The notes: generated by a model from the sequence alone, not told the origin. Positions 21,201 to 29,437 are shown, numbered from the stretch's first letter. The stretch is 64,000 nt of DNA from GCA-002708315 sp963676635 (GCA_963676635.1 OY781105.1:1922001-1986000), one strand, 5' to 3'. Program-made: numbers and translations.

Positions 21201-23012
21201 TACGTTAGGATCTGTTTCCAATACAATTTCTGCATTGTAAACATCGCCTGCCTGTGTACCTGTTGCGTTAAAATTAACTTCAACATTTTGGCTTGCTCCG
21301 TTTCCAGGAACAGTACCGTCATAAGCACCAAGTGTTAACCAGCCTGAAACGCCGCCACCACCTTCAATACAACAAGCGAAAGGCTCATCAGAGGTAGAGT
21401 TTCCTGTTCCTGATGGTGACCATAACCAATACATCTGTGAAGTAGCCTGGCAGCTAATCCAGAAGTCGCTTGCATCCTGTGAAGGAATTGTAGCAATGTA
21501 CTGATAAATAGGATATGATCCCAAAAGAACTTCTCCTGTATTAATAGGATCGAGAGTTACAATATAAGAAGCAATTTCACTACCATAAGTAGAACCATTA
21601 TCTTCATATACTCCAATAAAGAAATCTTCTGTTGTTGGTGTTCCTGAAAGATATACACCCCAGAAAGTAACAGTTGTCCAGGCACCGCTTACGCCGTTTA
21701 CCTGTTGATATTGCTGGTAGTCACCACCATATTGTGACCAACTTGCATTATCAGAGCCTACAGGAGAGTTACCAAATAAACTACCTTCATTACATTCAAA
21801 AAGATCACGTGAATTCTGTGGCATAAAAGGTTCGCCACCTTCTCTTGCCAAAGTAGCTGGTTCGCTACCTGTAGATGTTTGTGGATAAGGTTCACCAGTT
21901 ACATCATTAACGCTTGCGCTGGAGCTAGATAAATAAGTAATCGTAGCTGACCAGTCACCAGCACCTGACCCAGTATTAAGAAGTCCAAGATATTTTGTTA
22001 AATATTCATTTGGATTGAGAGTTTCATCAAAGAACAATGGATTAATTGTAATTGATGGTTGAGTAAGGTTAAAGTCATGTTGAATAATATTATCTGATAT
22101 CACCGTTACAATATCCTGAGCGATATTATACCCTTCTTTATAACAAACAAGAGTTTGTTCGTTAGCTGGCATATCTTCTAAAAGATAATAACCGGTAGCA
22201 TCAGTAGTTGCTGTAGGATATCCATCAATACCAACAGTAGCGTTAGGCATTGGAAGTCCGTCAGGTGAATATACATAACCTTCAATATCACCAGGGTTTA
22301 CTAATGGTTCCCAATAAAATCTAATATTTGAATACCATTCTGATGAATTATCATAGTCAGGAGGAGTTTCACTGTCAGCATATCCAAGCAGCATACGAGT
22401 TACTGCACCTTCTGTTCTGTGTGTTCTGTAATAAGGAGACTCATAGTAACCGTTATCACCCCACAGTATGTCAATAATAATATTTGTTCCGCCGCCATAT
22501 ACGTAATCATCAATATCAATTACGCCAGCCCAACCAGTTGCAGTTGCAGGAACATAGTTAGCAGAAGACCATACGAGTGTAGCACCTGATACATCATAAT
22601 AATCACCAGTTGTTAACTCATTGTCAGTAGTTTCCAGAATTCTGATTTCGATATCTGTTAACCAGTTATCAGGCTCAGCAATTCTTTCAAAGCTATATTG
22701 AAGACCTGTAATTTTCATAGGTCCACCTAGCTCTGATTCCAGGTAAAGTGTCTGTGTATGACAATTTTCCCAGAAGTTACAGAAATCACCATAGTAAGCA
22801 GGTGATGGTCCATAAGTAGTTCCATCACCAATTTCAGTAACATTAGCTAGAATGTTACCTGGCTGAAATGGAACCAAGGAGTTTTCTGCTGCAATATTTG
22901 CATTATCCATGGCAACCTTAGCTGCCTCAGTAACTGGTGTTGTTTGCCCAATTACGTTTCCTGAAAATGCAAAAATCATCAGCATTAACAAAATTTTTGT
23001 TAAAAATTTCAT
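15264..23012 (-). CDS. Giant T9SS-secreted multidomain adhesin C
   Basis: The frame is open from 23078, but the ATG at 23012 is chosen (MKFLTKILLMLMIFAFSG): it starts a proper signal peptide and lies downstream of the candidate promoter at 23060-23090, which the longer version would overlap. This gives 2,582 residues. The domain order follows B: an N-terminal WENCHTQTLYL sandwich, regulatory-like domains near 244, 915 and 1309, a YGDGWNG domain near 760, an adhesin sandwich near 1415, a propeller near 1697, a second sandwich near 2014 and a T9SS sorting domain from about 2507. The signal peptide and upstream DNA differ from those of A and B, while the last several kilobases are almost identical to B. 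Its predicted leader is short (about 40 bases), unlike the long leaders of A and B. Probable role: surface adhesin. Confidence 0.92.
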   Translation of the reverse strand: MKFLTKILLMLMIFAFSGNVIGQTTPVTEAAKVAMDNANIAAENSLVPFQPGNILANVTEIGDGTTYGPSPAYYGDFCNFWENCHTQTLYLESELGGPMKITGLQYSFERIAEPDNWLTDIEIRILETTDNELTTGDYYDVSGATLVWSSANYVPATATGWAGVIDIDDYVYGGGTNIIIDILWGDNGYYESPYYRTHRTEGAVTRMLLGYADSETPPDYDNSSEWYSNIRFYWEPLVNPGDIEGYVYSPDGLPMPNATVGIDGYPTATTDATGYYLLEDMPANEQTLVCYKEGYNIAQDIVTVISDNIIQHDFNLTQPSITINPLFFDETLNPNEYLTKYLGLLNTGSGAGDWSATITYLSSSSASVNDVTGEPYPQTSTGSEPATLAREGGEPFMPQNSRDLFECNEGSLFGNSPVGSDNASWSQYGGDYQQYQQVNGVSGAWTTVTFWGVYLSGTPTTEDFFIGVYEDNGSTYGSEIASYIVTLDPINTGEVLLGSYPIYQYIATIPSQDASDFWISCQATSQMYWLWSPSGTGNSTSDEPFACCIEGGGGVSGWLTLGAYDGTVPGNGASQNVEVNFNATGTQAGDVYNAEIVLETDPNVGIFTIPVTMTIFGDPLNPVTDLTVSLENMVSGQVNLAWQYSSDVTFQYFLIKRNGLAVGTTTELTYVDMLPDFGTYCYTVTPVFDEGNGVPAGPECVDWLIPELCWSPATVYNEQWPDSQEEVILTLENCGEGMLDFVFPDYVSGNRFACDMQIALYDSYGDGWNGCSIDVLVNGVVVLNDITIASGSGPEYYSFPVADGDDVSTVFTEGSYVSETSYEIYDGYGDLVYSSGSGSGSLPAGTVYGDCPQPSFIVDVEPATGQISEGSSLDITLTYDATDFPAGLYDEYLNIETNDPVTPEEDILNQMLVYIPGQFYGTVTDCNSGLGMEGVTVTAGDYTATTDGTGYYELYVDEGTYDVNFTLLGFETATVLDTMAVEGAMTEVSVTMCEEPYPVRWVYADPNEADTECDVTWTLPMGPYEIIYDDGEANDFVVWTQAGGAVGVSFTPAGYPATVTGGRLFVGDGSFPAGANFLGSSMAVGVIDDDGVDGMPGTILDSVVVTVNNYGWVDFDEVFHSTLDDGDFYIAMWQIGWATNSAPVGVDTDLPTTYRSVAKLPGMGDWAMSPYQDFMIRAIVDGPNQGVVGSSVGQNVVIPKVVEGPFLATSLPAGISGTVKSGEFRPMEATNASRDMTNYQIARVSDFDPDLGPETGTHTIIGNPTTESYTDAAFGGQPEGFYAYGVKAIYESNESVWVYSNTVAHELANVVTIEVELCDGNSPEDADVVLAGQDFPYDVLYGATDADGIVVFDSVIDGVYDLYVDKVGYGIYEHMDLAIFDDMTIPVVLSENAYKPRNLVVDPLSSHATWDEPLITSLFLETFEETTFPPEGWQTYTQSIGWVRTDDGSSSAWTIPAGDGFYACANDDAAGSTGDGSMDYLITPELDLRESDAFSLYFSSYYDGTYSQSAYVEYSLDAGATWEVLEAMSPGSAWEEIEVDLSSYSGLDSNPIWLAFHADDNGEYASGWAVDNVKVQNGPSPILGYYVFLNGAFVAQTDVDTREYTFMDLQYGLEYTAEVRALYACSLSEPATYTWNSTYLHPPRNLMDEYVYGTNEVPLFWNPPITGVIPMISEVKTGQPNNQEIDKNADIRVVSQSRDLWDLQFAVNLTTITGAAGNAGAESDGEYVYATKWGGSEIEKYTIDGTFIETFSIPGVSGLRDLAYDGQYFYGGAASTTVYKMDFESQTLVSSFTAPTAVRAIAYDSDLGGFWGNNWDADMVLFDESGATLGTISGVPSCYGAAYDNFTDDGPFLWLFTGTASGGGCQIEQMEVATGALTGVVHSVSDDLGLTIAGGLYIAENLVSGTYTLGGTAQGDGADDTGFGYEIGTAGVGPTPGGIPEGLISFNVYRDAENVANVPYEGQQAEEWIEYVENYLMPGEYAYDVSAVYDLADYGFPGETAESAWEGTVIVNVAWGNEIPFFEGWDQGTFEFQGWSFNENGDNWVINSQYGDPEPSAEFTWDPLLEDGYTSALVSNPINADFLTEGDLFLDFDIALENRTATGEEKILVEVYNGSDWNQVAEFANTESFDFTSNHINITNYAMSRVFQVRFNATGNNSFDVISWFVDNISIYRVCEAPIDLTGEYVWNATEDFGAEVCWGVDVPVPVADWFYYDDETVEYVWGSDSGDWDADIAIRVPSSDLAEFDGAAVTTFMAFVDSRLLGVGTVSVKVMQGDNPDPSSPMYEEDVTSQFVTGDDWNTFELSTPVEIDNSEDLWLGMYFSGPAGAYGPGITTDMGVSNSDGELLYDAGSWTTLTTYGGINNRAWLLRGYVTTSYSMNSNAVVNVVPENPNLQTAGSVATATAAPNLDPNIVMNNSREITGFNIYRMAEGATEYELYDFVDVVSGQTEYCYYDGDVEWPMGYYYQVTATYESETDACESPAAMAYDNPTEDFVYVFVTSVEDADAVTTSIFPNPAQDHVTVTSSQPMTKITVTNYMGQVVYTSEVNANSVELNTGSYQTGVYVVKIDTENGVITKRVIITK

Positions 23013-23059
23013 ATGAAATGATTTTAGTGAATAATAAATGTTTTGTTTTTCAACGTTAC

Positions 23060-23090
23060 TATGACAACCAAAATGCAATTAACCCCTACT
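23060..23090 (-). promoter_or_regulatory. Candidate ECF-sigma promoter of adhesin C
   Basis: On the minus strand: AGTAGGGG (23090-23083), a 15-base spacer, TTGTCATA (23067-23060), 48 bases before the chosen ATG at 23012. The surrounding DNA is not homologous to the upstream regions of A and B, which makes the shared boxes and spacing more meaningful. Confidence 0.72.
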
Positions 23091-23375
23091 ATAGAATCAT
23101 TTTTTTTTAGCATTTTTGACATAAAATTAAATCCATTTATAAGCCTTTAGGAATCAGAAAAATAATATAGGTATAAAAATGCTGAGATGGACTTACTTTC
23201 GATCAAACCAGCTTTCTGTGGGAGACTGGTAAGACAAGGCCACAAGTAAACAATGGATTTTTAGAAGCTTTCTGGATATAGAACAACTAAATGAAGTTGA
23301 ATAGCTATAACAGCAACAATATTTACATGTATTAAGAATTACTTATTGTAGCAGACTCTACAACAAATAAGTGTG
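23091..23375. other. Intergenic region between adhesin C and the beta-helix gene
   Basis: AT-rich spacer with an A/T run near 23100. No open frame, tRNA or convincing terminator was seen. It separates the promoter of C from the 3' end of the upstream minus-strand gene. Confidence 0.5.
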
Positions 23376-26300
23376 CTATTTCTTGAAAAATTTAAATGAT
23401 GATAGAGTTCCAGAAGATATAATTCGTCCGCTGTATATACCTGGATAAAGTCTTGAAATATCTATCTCTATTTCCTGACCATCACTTACATCAGGGTAAA
23501 CAGCTGAAAAAACTTTACTCCCGGTAATATTAAATATTTCAATTGTAGGTTCACCATCAACTTTACCAAGAGGGACAATAACTTTGTCAATAGCAGGATT
23601 TGGGTAAATTTCTGTTAAAGATAATTCACTGTCTGAGTAACCTGTGAATTTCAATTCTCCATTTTCCATGATTAATACAATGCCGGAAACAGACCTATTC
23701 TCCTGATCTAAACTTATAGCGCCAGAGGGTATTGATTCCATACCTGCATATTCTCCTTTTAATTTATATGTACCATAAGGCAAATTATTAAAGTAGAAAT
23801 TTCCTGCATTATCTGTAAGAGTAAAATCCAGTATTTTTTCAAAAGTGCTATTATATAATAATACTGTGATGTTTGATGATCCAGCAGTGCAAAACTCCAG
23901 GTCTGAATAATCAAACCATGGTGTACAATAGATATCACTGTTTATAGTACTTTGCTCTTCCTGCAGACTACCTCTTATTGACGCGTCACCTAGAGGAAGT
24001 GTATAATCGCCTTGTGGCAAATAAACATCAACATCATGTACATCACCGTTAACGTTTATAATATGTGAATCTTTCCAGTTTAGTTTATTGGCATAGTATC
24101 CCGGAAGTATTTTTTCTGGATTATTGGTATCAGGGACACAATGAATATAATATTCGCCTGTCATTAACATGTCAAACTTAAAATACCCGTTATCTACTGA
24201 TGTCTCTCTTGCAAAGGCTCTTGTTTGTGTGTCATATTTACGGAATGCCACAACGGAAGCATTACTATATTTTGTATTGTCGCCCCATACTGTTCCTTCA
24301 AGTGAGAAATGATCAAGGATATCTATTTTTAATGTGTCTGAGTCAAAACCGCAGGATGAAAACACACTTACAATCAGATTAACAGTACCATGTGCCACAT
24401 CATTATATCCGGGATAATACACAGGATCAAGTATTTGATAATTATTAAATAAACCATCACCTGTAGTCTCCCACAACACACTGGTATAATTTGTTGCGTA
24501 TGTATTATTAATTTCAAGATCAGTATCGCTAATAATTATAGTATCATGCTGGGTTTCCACAAACGGGTCGTCAATTATTGAAAGAATAAGACTGTCTTTC
24601 AAGCTTAATTCATCACTAATAACTTCCAGAGTAAGTAATACCGACCCTGTTTTAATGTCATCACTTCCCGGATAATAATTGGGATGTATAACATTTTTGT
24701 TATCAAAAGTTCCATCACCACTAGTACTCCAATTAAGTTGCTGATACTCCATTGGGGCATTGCTGTTAGTAATGTTAATTACAGACTGATTCTTGCACAA
24801 TAGTTTATCGCCACCTGCATAAGGGTATAAAGTAGCAAATGAATAAGGACTTTCATGACCGTTAAGGATACCTGAGATAGCCACGGCTCCTGAATCACAT
24901 GCAGTAACCGCAATATCATCAGTTATTGAGATTGTGTTTGTAAAGAAATATGTTGTGTCGATACCTAAGTAAGTACTATCAGAGAAACTATAATTGTTGT
25001 ATTCACCATAATAAAGACGATAGCCAGCCAAATCCTGTTCACGGTTTTTACTCCATACAACGCGCACCTGATTATCAATAAGTTGTTTCTTTACAAAACA
25101 AGGAGGAGACATTGGATTTGTAGTATCAAAATCCATCAGGAAAGGCACAAACTCAAGCTTGCCCAACGTCGGATCATCATAGTAATCGTAAATTAATGTG
25201 CTGATCTTTAATGAGTCATCAGTATCCCAGTAGTTATCTTCAATTGACAAATCGAAAGGAGTGCTGTTTACCACGATATTTTCTTTATCTCCATAATTAA
25301 GAATATTATTATTGATAAACTCAAACCTTTCGTACTCTTTAATACCAACAACTTCTTCTCTGTTTTCTGAAAAAGTATTATTACGTACAACATCATCAGT
25401 AGAGCCTGCTCCCATTGCAACGGCCCAGTTATTTTCATAGAAACTATTGTTGACCAATGTTGAGTACTTACCTTCGTTCTCACAATACACAGCAACATTA
25501 TTGTTCCAAAAGATATTATTTCGTACGATTGTTGAATCATGTGCCAAAAAGATTCCATAACCTACTTCGCCTCCACTGTTGACAAAAATATTTTTTTCTA
25601 TAATATTCTCTGACTTTGTATTATCACCAAGGTTACTAATCCATATACCATTATTACCACCTGATATAAGATTTGTACTTATTAGATTACTAAGATAGAG
25701 GCCTCCGCCTTCACGATATATATAAATATTCTGATCCTGATTTTCGATTAAGCAGTTATAAATAACATTATCTGAAGATCTGTTAAGATTCTCAACCTGA
25801 ATTTCAATGCCGCTGTAGTTATCTACTATCTCTGAATTAATAATATAACAATAACTGGAATTGAACATTTTAACAGCTTGATTCTGGCATTCAGTAATTT
25901 TTGTATCATAAATACTTACTCCCATCGACTTTTCAATTGTAATTGCTGTTTGAGCATCCTCAAAAACTGCATGTCTGAAATAGCTTTCATCTTCAGAACT
26001 AACATTTCGTATCGTCAAACCACGCCATTTCCAATCATGACTAGGGTGACTATAATCAGGAACAAAATATACTTTGTTATCTTCTTCGCCCTGTACTCTG
26101 ATAATACCGTTGTCGATTGTAATCATCTTCCCATACTTGATTCTTACTTCAACGCCTGGCAAAATTGTAAGCGAAACTCCATGCTCTATCATCAGGTCAA
26201 GATAAACCACATAAACGTTATTGCTTGTCCAAACTTCACTACTTTCAATAACACCTCCTTTATATATAGTATCAGCAGAAGCATCCTTAGCAGGCAGAAA

Positions 26301-26393
26301 TAATGCAAGGAAAAAAATAAAACACAACACAGCACCAACAATCCTGCCGGGTATTTTAATATTACATAATATGTCAGTGACTATTATTTTCAC
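23376..26393 (-). CDS. T9SS-secreted right-handed beta-helix protein
   Basis: This 1,005-residue protein is predicted to be secreted. A signal peptide covers about 1-40 (hydrophobic core AVLCFIFFLALFLP). Residues about 45-420 form a parallel beta-helix of short, Asn-rich repeated turns, such as NNIFWNN, NNSFYENN and NNTFSENR. A fibronectin-III-like segment lies near 440-520, then two PKD/Ig-like units, each with an SGDG or TGDG turn, then two carboxypeptidase-regulatory-like segments. The T9SS sorting domain begins about 927 (EIYPNPAIDKV). The start lies 5 bases after the stop of the STN-barrel gene, so the two are almost certainly co-transcribed. Beta-helix proteins often bind or cleave polysaccharides, but no catalytic residues can be assigned. 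The context suggests a surface partner of the sensor; that is an inference. Confidence 0.85.
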   Translation of the reverse strand: MKIIVTDILCNIKIPGRIVGAVLCFIFFLALFLPAKDASADTIYKGGVIESSEVWTSNNVYVVYLDLMIEHGVSLTILPGVEVRIKYGKMITIDNGIIRVQGEEDNKVYFVPDYSHPSHDWKWRGLTIRNVSSEDESYFRHAVFEDAQTAITIEKSMGVSIYDTKITECQNQAVKMFNSSYCYIINSEIVDNYSGIEIQVENLNRSSDNVIYNCLIENQDQNIYIYREGGGLYLSNLISTNLISGGNNGIWISNLGDNTKSENIIEKNIFVNSGGEVGYGIFLAHDSTIVRNNIFWNNNVAVYCENEGKYSTLVNNSFYENNWAVAMGAGSTDDVVRNNTFSENREEVVGIKEYERFEFINNNILNYGDKENIVVNSTPFDLSIEDNYWDTDDSLKISTLIYDYYDDPTLGKLEFVPFLMDFDTTNPMSPPCFVKKQLIDNQVRVVWSKNREQDLAGYRLYYGEYNNYSFSDSTYLGIDTTYFFTNTISITDDIAVTACDSGAVAISGILNGHESPYSFATLYPYAGGDKLLCKNQSVINITNSNAPMEYQQLNWSTSGDGTFDNKNVIHPNYYPGSDDIKTGSVLLTLEVISDELSLKDSLILSIIDDPFVETQHDTIIISDTDLEINNTYATNYTSVLWETTGDGLFNNYQILDPVYYPGYNDVAHGTVNLIVSVFSSCGFDSDTLKIDILDHFSLEGTVWGDNTKYSNASVVAFRKYDTQTRAFARETSVDNGYFKFDMLMTGEYYIHCVPDTNNPEKILPGYYANKLNWKDSHIINVNGDVHDVDVYLPQGDYTLPLGDASIRGSLQEEQSTINSDIYCTPWFDYSDLEFCTAGSSNITVLLYNSTFEKILDFTLTDNAGNFYFNNLPYGTYKLKGEYAGMESIPSGAISLDQENRSVSGIVLIMENGELKFTGYSDSELSLTEIYPNPAIDKVIVPLGKVDGEPTIEIFNITGSKVFSAVYPDVSDGQEIEIDISRLYPGIYSGRIISSGTLSSFKFFKK

Positions 26394-26398
26394 GGCTA

Positions 26399-27676
26399 TC
26401 AGAAATAATACTTTAATCCAAACTGCAGTCCTACCCCATTCATTTTAGTATCTGAAGAAAAGTCGGCAACTGTATTGCCAAAACTGCTAAAGTAGTACAG
26501 TTCACTTGTAAAATCAAGCTGTTCATTAACCCTAAACTTAGCACCGATGGTACCACTGTATGAAAAAACAGGAGATTCAAAGGAAAGTTTTGAGAAATCT
26601 GTTCCTTCAGCAGACTCATTATTAAAAGCCATTCCATTCTTTGTAACAATGATATTACTTACAATACCACCTTTAAGATACAATCTTACATTTTCTTTAC
26701 TAATAAAATCAAACGAAACAGATCCTTCGGCCTGAAAATAACCGATTCTGTTATTAAGATCATAACTATATTCGTCAGTTTCCAAAGGTTTCCACGACGA
26801 ATCAGTAACATAAAACCAGCTAGTATCAATTCCTATAACAGTATAATACTCATCAATAGTATCTGATAAATAATAACCACCACTGGTAACAGAATAGTTA
26901 TGTGTAAAATTCTCAGAGAAATGAGTATATCCAAGAGCCAGACTTATATTCCATCTGTTAATAAGCCTGGAAATACCTATTCCCAAAGAGAAATTAGTAA
27001 GCCGGTAGGCATCAGATTTATTTTTTACCAATGAGTATTCTGATAATACAGGACCGATAAAAACCTGACCAGACCAGCCAGTATTTCTTGTGTCTTCGTT
27101 ACTGAAAAAATCATCGGGTATATCTTTAACATTAGTTGACGTATTATTATTTTGTTTATCAACCAAAACAGTATCAATTCTTAGCACTGTGTCAACCTTA
27201 ACAACAAAAACAGTATCAGTAACAAATACTGTATCAGTTTTTATCATAACATCTTCAACAACATCATCAATATGGCTATTAGTTTCCACAGGTACAACAA
27301 CAGGCTCAATAACAGGCTTTACTACTTCCTTATTGGTATTACGAAAAAGCACTATCTGATTTCCAACTTTTTTAAAATCCTGTAAAGTAGAGGCAAGTAG
27401 CCCCTCAAGAATAATCAATGGAGGTTGTTCTTTTGCGCCATAGGTTATCACCTTCTTATAAACATCATCGCCAGCGTTATAAGTAAGATTTAACCCGGAA
27501 GCATTCGAAAAACGGTATAATGCTGACGACAGCTTCTCATTTTTCACACTAAAGTCCATTAATTGCTGTTGTTGAGCTACAACATCTGCAAAAACAAACA
27601 GCAACAATGCAAATATCGCCAGTCGGGCTATACGCGTAAAACTATGTATGTTTCTCTTCTGCTCCATTAATTGCAT
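26399..27676 (-). CDS. STN-domain outer-membrane beta-barrel protein, candidate signal transducer
   Basis: This 425-residue protein begins with a signal peptide (about 1-35, ending VVAQ; Met4 is an alternative start). An STN (secretin/TonB N-terminal) domain follows at about 40-110 (MDFSVKNEKLSSALYRFSN). Residues about 115-190 are a low-complexity linker with four DTV repeats (TDTVFV, TDTVFV, VDTVL, IDTVLV). The rest, about 205-425, has alternating beta strands and ends in LQFGLKYYF, the terminal phenylalanine typical of outer-membrane barrels. No TonB plug or SusC-like barrel is present. By family knowledge STN domains of TonB-dependent transducers contact FecR proteins in the periplasm. A FecR/ECF pair lies 714 bases upstream on the same strand, so the inferred role is surface sensing. 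STN assignment is firm, barrel assignment good, signalling role inferred. Confidence 0.8.
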   Translation of the reverse strand: MQLMEQKRNIHSFTRIARLAIFALLLFVFADVVAQQQQLMDFSVKNEKLSSALYRFSNASGLNLTYNAGDDVYKKVITYGAKEQPPLIILEGLLASTLQDFKKVGNQIVLFRNTNKEVVKPVIEPVVVPVETNSHIDDVVEDVMIKTDTVFVTDTVFVVKVDTVLRIDTVLVDKQNNNTSTNVKDIPDDFFSNEDTRNTGWSGQVFIGPVLSEYSLVKNKSDAYRLTNFSLGIGISRLINRWNISLALGYTHFSENFTHNYSVTSGGYYLSDTIDEYYTVIGIDTSWFYVTDSSWKPLETDEYSYDLNNRIGYFQAEGSVSFDFISKENVRLYLKGGIVSNIIVTKNGMAFNNESAEGTDFSKLSFESPVFSYSGTIGAKFRVNEQLDFTSELYYFSSFGNTVADFSSDTKMNGVGLQFGLKYYF

Positions 27677-28020
27677 TCAAAATGTTGGTTTATGATCATC
27701 TTTTAACTGCATATTACAAACAGTGCGCTAAAATACAAAAAGTTTGAGTTTAGAAACAAAGCAGACGACGTATTAGGAAGTATTTTTTGGATAAAAGAAG
27801 AAGAGGACGTGGAATATGCAAATGTGAAGGAGCGAAAAAACAATTTCACAACAAGGAAGCATTGGCAACACAATGACACAGGAAACGGGAATTAAGTTAA
27901 AAATACCCGGGAGAAAAAGCGAATTAAAAATTATCACATCAACAAATTATTCATGTCTGAAGACATATGAGTGATTTAATAAGCATTAAAAGTAATTCTA
28001 ATCATGGTTAAACATATTTC

Positions 28021-28104
28021 TGATGCGCATCAGGATTGATTCTGATGCGCATCAGGATTGTTTTTGATGCGCATCAGGATTGTTTTTGATGCGCATCAGG
28101 ATTC
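28021..28104. repeat. Four-unit 22-bp array of a perfect palindrome
   Basis: The 12-bp palindrome TGATGCGCATCA starts at 28021, 28043, 28065 and 28087, exactly 22 bp apart, each followed by GGATT and a short T-rich link. Units are near-identical and there are no unique spacers. Two helical turns per unit would place the palindromes on one DNA face, as expected for an operator array. Each could also form a small hairpin in RNA. Confidence 0.9.
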
Positions 28105-28106
28105 TA

Positions 28107-28172
28107 ATTACACAAAAGAAAATCAGTGATTACACAAAAGAAAACCAGTGATTACACAAAAGAAAATCAGGA
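28107..28172. repeat. Second adjoining 22-bp repeat array
   Basis: Units of 22 bp begin at 28107, 28129 and 28151, each starting ATTACACAAAAGAAAA and ending CAGTG or a close variant; a decayed copy may follow near 28172. The unit sequence differs from the palindromic array next to it, but the period is the same. Confidence 0.88.
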
Positions 28173-28390
28173 TTATCTCAAATAGAAATTACAAATATCT
28201 ATGTTAACAACATTGATATAAACAGTCAAATCATTAATTACAGAAAATAATCCACAGATTTTTACTTACGCAGAAGGTTTGTCGCAATTGGGAAACAGGA
28301 TTACAACAAAAGCGATACAATACGAAGCTTTTCACTCACACAGAAATAACCAGAAATACGTTTTAGAGAAATAAAGCAGGAATGAAATAA

Positions 28391-29407
28391 TTAGTAAATA
28401 CGGATGCTGTCGTTTTCGATATTATAATCGATATCGAAAATAATGCTTAAAGCTTCCATAATACTTTCCGGGTTTTCATTTTCGTAGCGTGCAGTAACAA
28501 TCATACTATCAATTGGAACATCAGTCATGAAATCAACCCTATATGCATTGGAAATCACCTTAAGAACCTCAGGCATTGGAGTTGCAACAAAATCAAGCAC
28601 GCCAGTTTTCCAAACCATATGATTATAGTTATCAATATCAGATTTGAAAATAGTACCTTCTTTTTTATTATAAACAGCCTTTTGGCCAGGCAACACAATA
28701 ACACTTTCAAGCACTTCTTCTGTTTTAGGATTAACAGAATAGAACAATACTTTTCCAGTTTCCAGATAAAGAGAAATTTCATCAGAGTTCGGACAGTTAC
28801 ACAGGTCAAAAGAAGTACCTAATACTTTAATACGCACACCACCTGTAGCAATAATCATTGGCTTATCAGGATTATGTGCAACATTAAAGAAGGCTTCACC
28901 ACCAAAGTTCACCTTACGGAAATCGTCACCAAATTCTTCAGGGTAGCGCACTTTAGAATCCTTATTCAAATACATTTCAGTACCATCAGGAAGCACATAA
29001 GCATTATCAGCCTGAACAGAAGCGGCATAATAATTAACGAAATCCTGATTGCTTTCATCATTATTAAATACAAAAAACAATCCAAAAAGGATAATAAGAG
29101 AAGCAGCGATACCTGAGACATAAAATGCAATTCTGCGGTAAGCTTTCCTGTTAATATTAACTGTTGATTTTGTGGAAGCAGTTTCAAAGTCGGTCCTTTG
29201 TTTAAACTTATCCCAAGCTTTATCAACATTAAATTTATGCTCTGAATCCTTAACTTCTGAGTACTTCCATGCACGTTTAAGGCCAGCATACAACGCAGCA
29301 TTCTCACCGGATTCTTTAATCCAGTTCTCAATCTGTAAATCATCCTTTCTGGATGAGTTACCAGAGATCTGTGAGACCATTAATTGTATGTTCTTTTCCT
29401 TATTCAT
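28391..29407 (-). CDS. FecR-family anti-sigma factor
   Basis: Inner-membrane anti-sigma factor predicted to hold the ECF sigma factor encoded just upstream. The frame is open from 29437, but the ATG at 29407 (MNKEKNIQLMVSQISG) is chosen because the candidate promoter covers 29438-29468 and a start at 29437 would lie at or before the transcription start. This gives 338 residues: a cytoplasmic N-terminal sigma-binding region (1-90, with W29 and W47), one transmembrane helix (about 93-114), a periplasmic FecR domain (about 130-240, with VLPDGTEMYLNKDSKVRYP, GEAFFNV and VLGTSFDL) and a C-terminal DUF4974-type domain (about 265-338, starting LDFVATPMPEVL). By family knowledge the C-terminal part receives the signal from an STN domain. 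The gene has its own promoter element, which implies that the sigma factor activates its inhibitor. Confidence 0.9.
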   Translation of the reverse strand: MNKEKNIQLMVSQISGNSSRKDDLQIENWIKESGENAALYAGLKRAWKYSEVKDSEHKFNVDKAWDKFKQRTDFETASTKSTVNINRKAYRRIAFYVSGIAASLIILFGLFFVFNNDESNQDFVNYYAASVQADNAYVLPDGTEMYLNKDSKVRYPEEFGDDFRKVNFGGEAFFNVAHNPDKPMIIATGGVRIKVLGTSFDLCNCPNSDEISLYLETGKVLFYSVNPKTEEVLESVIVLPGQKAVYNKKEGTIFKSDIDNYNHMVWKTGVLDFVATPMPEVLKVISNAYRVDFMTDVPIDSMIVTARYENENPESIMEALSIIFDIDYNIENDSIRIY

Positions 29408-29437
29408 ATCACTATCACTACTCAGTGAGTTTAACAT

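Larger units (their letters stand above)
27677..28390. other. Long gap between fecR-like gene and STN-barrel gene
   Basis: 714 bases without a supportable gene. The left third is AT-rich with no clear promoter; I did not find a copy of the AGTAGGGG element here. The middle holds two 22-bp-period repeat arrays, listed separately, and the rest shows nothing recognisable. Confidence 0.6.

Noticed and set aside
23013..23078. Upstream start for adhesin C at 23078
   Set aside because: The extra 22 residues precede the signal peptide and would overlap the candidate promoter.
25878..26303. Plus-strand frame of 141 codons opposite the beta-helix gene
   Set aside because: Antisense to a well-supported coding region, no recognisable domain and no promoter.
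26399..27676. TonB-dependent receptor of SusC or FecA type
   Set aside because: Too short (425 residues), with no TonB box, plug motif or large barrel; only the STN domain is shared with those receptors.
28021..28172. CRISPR array
   Set aside because: Units are 22 bp and contiguous, with no unique spacers of the usual 30-40 bp, and no cas gene is in the window.
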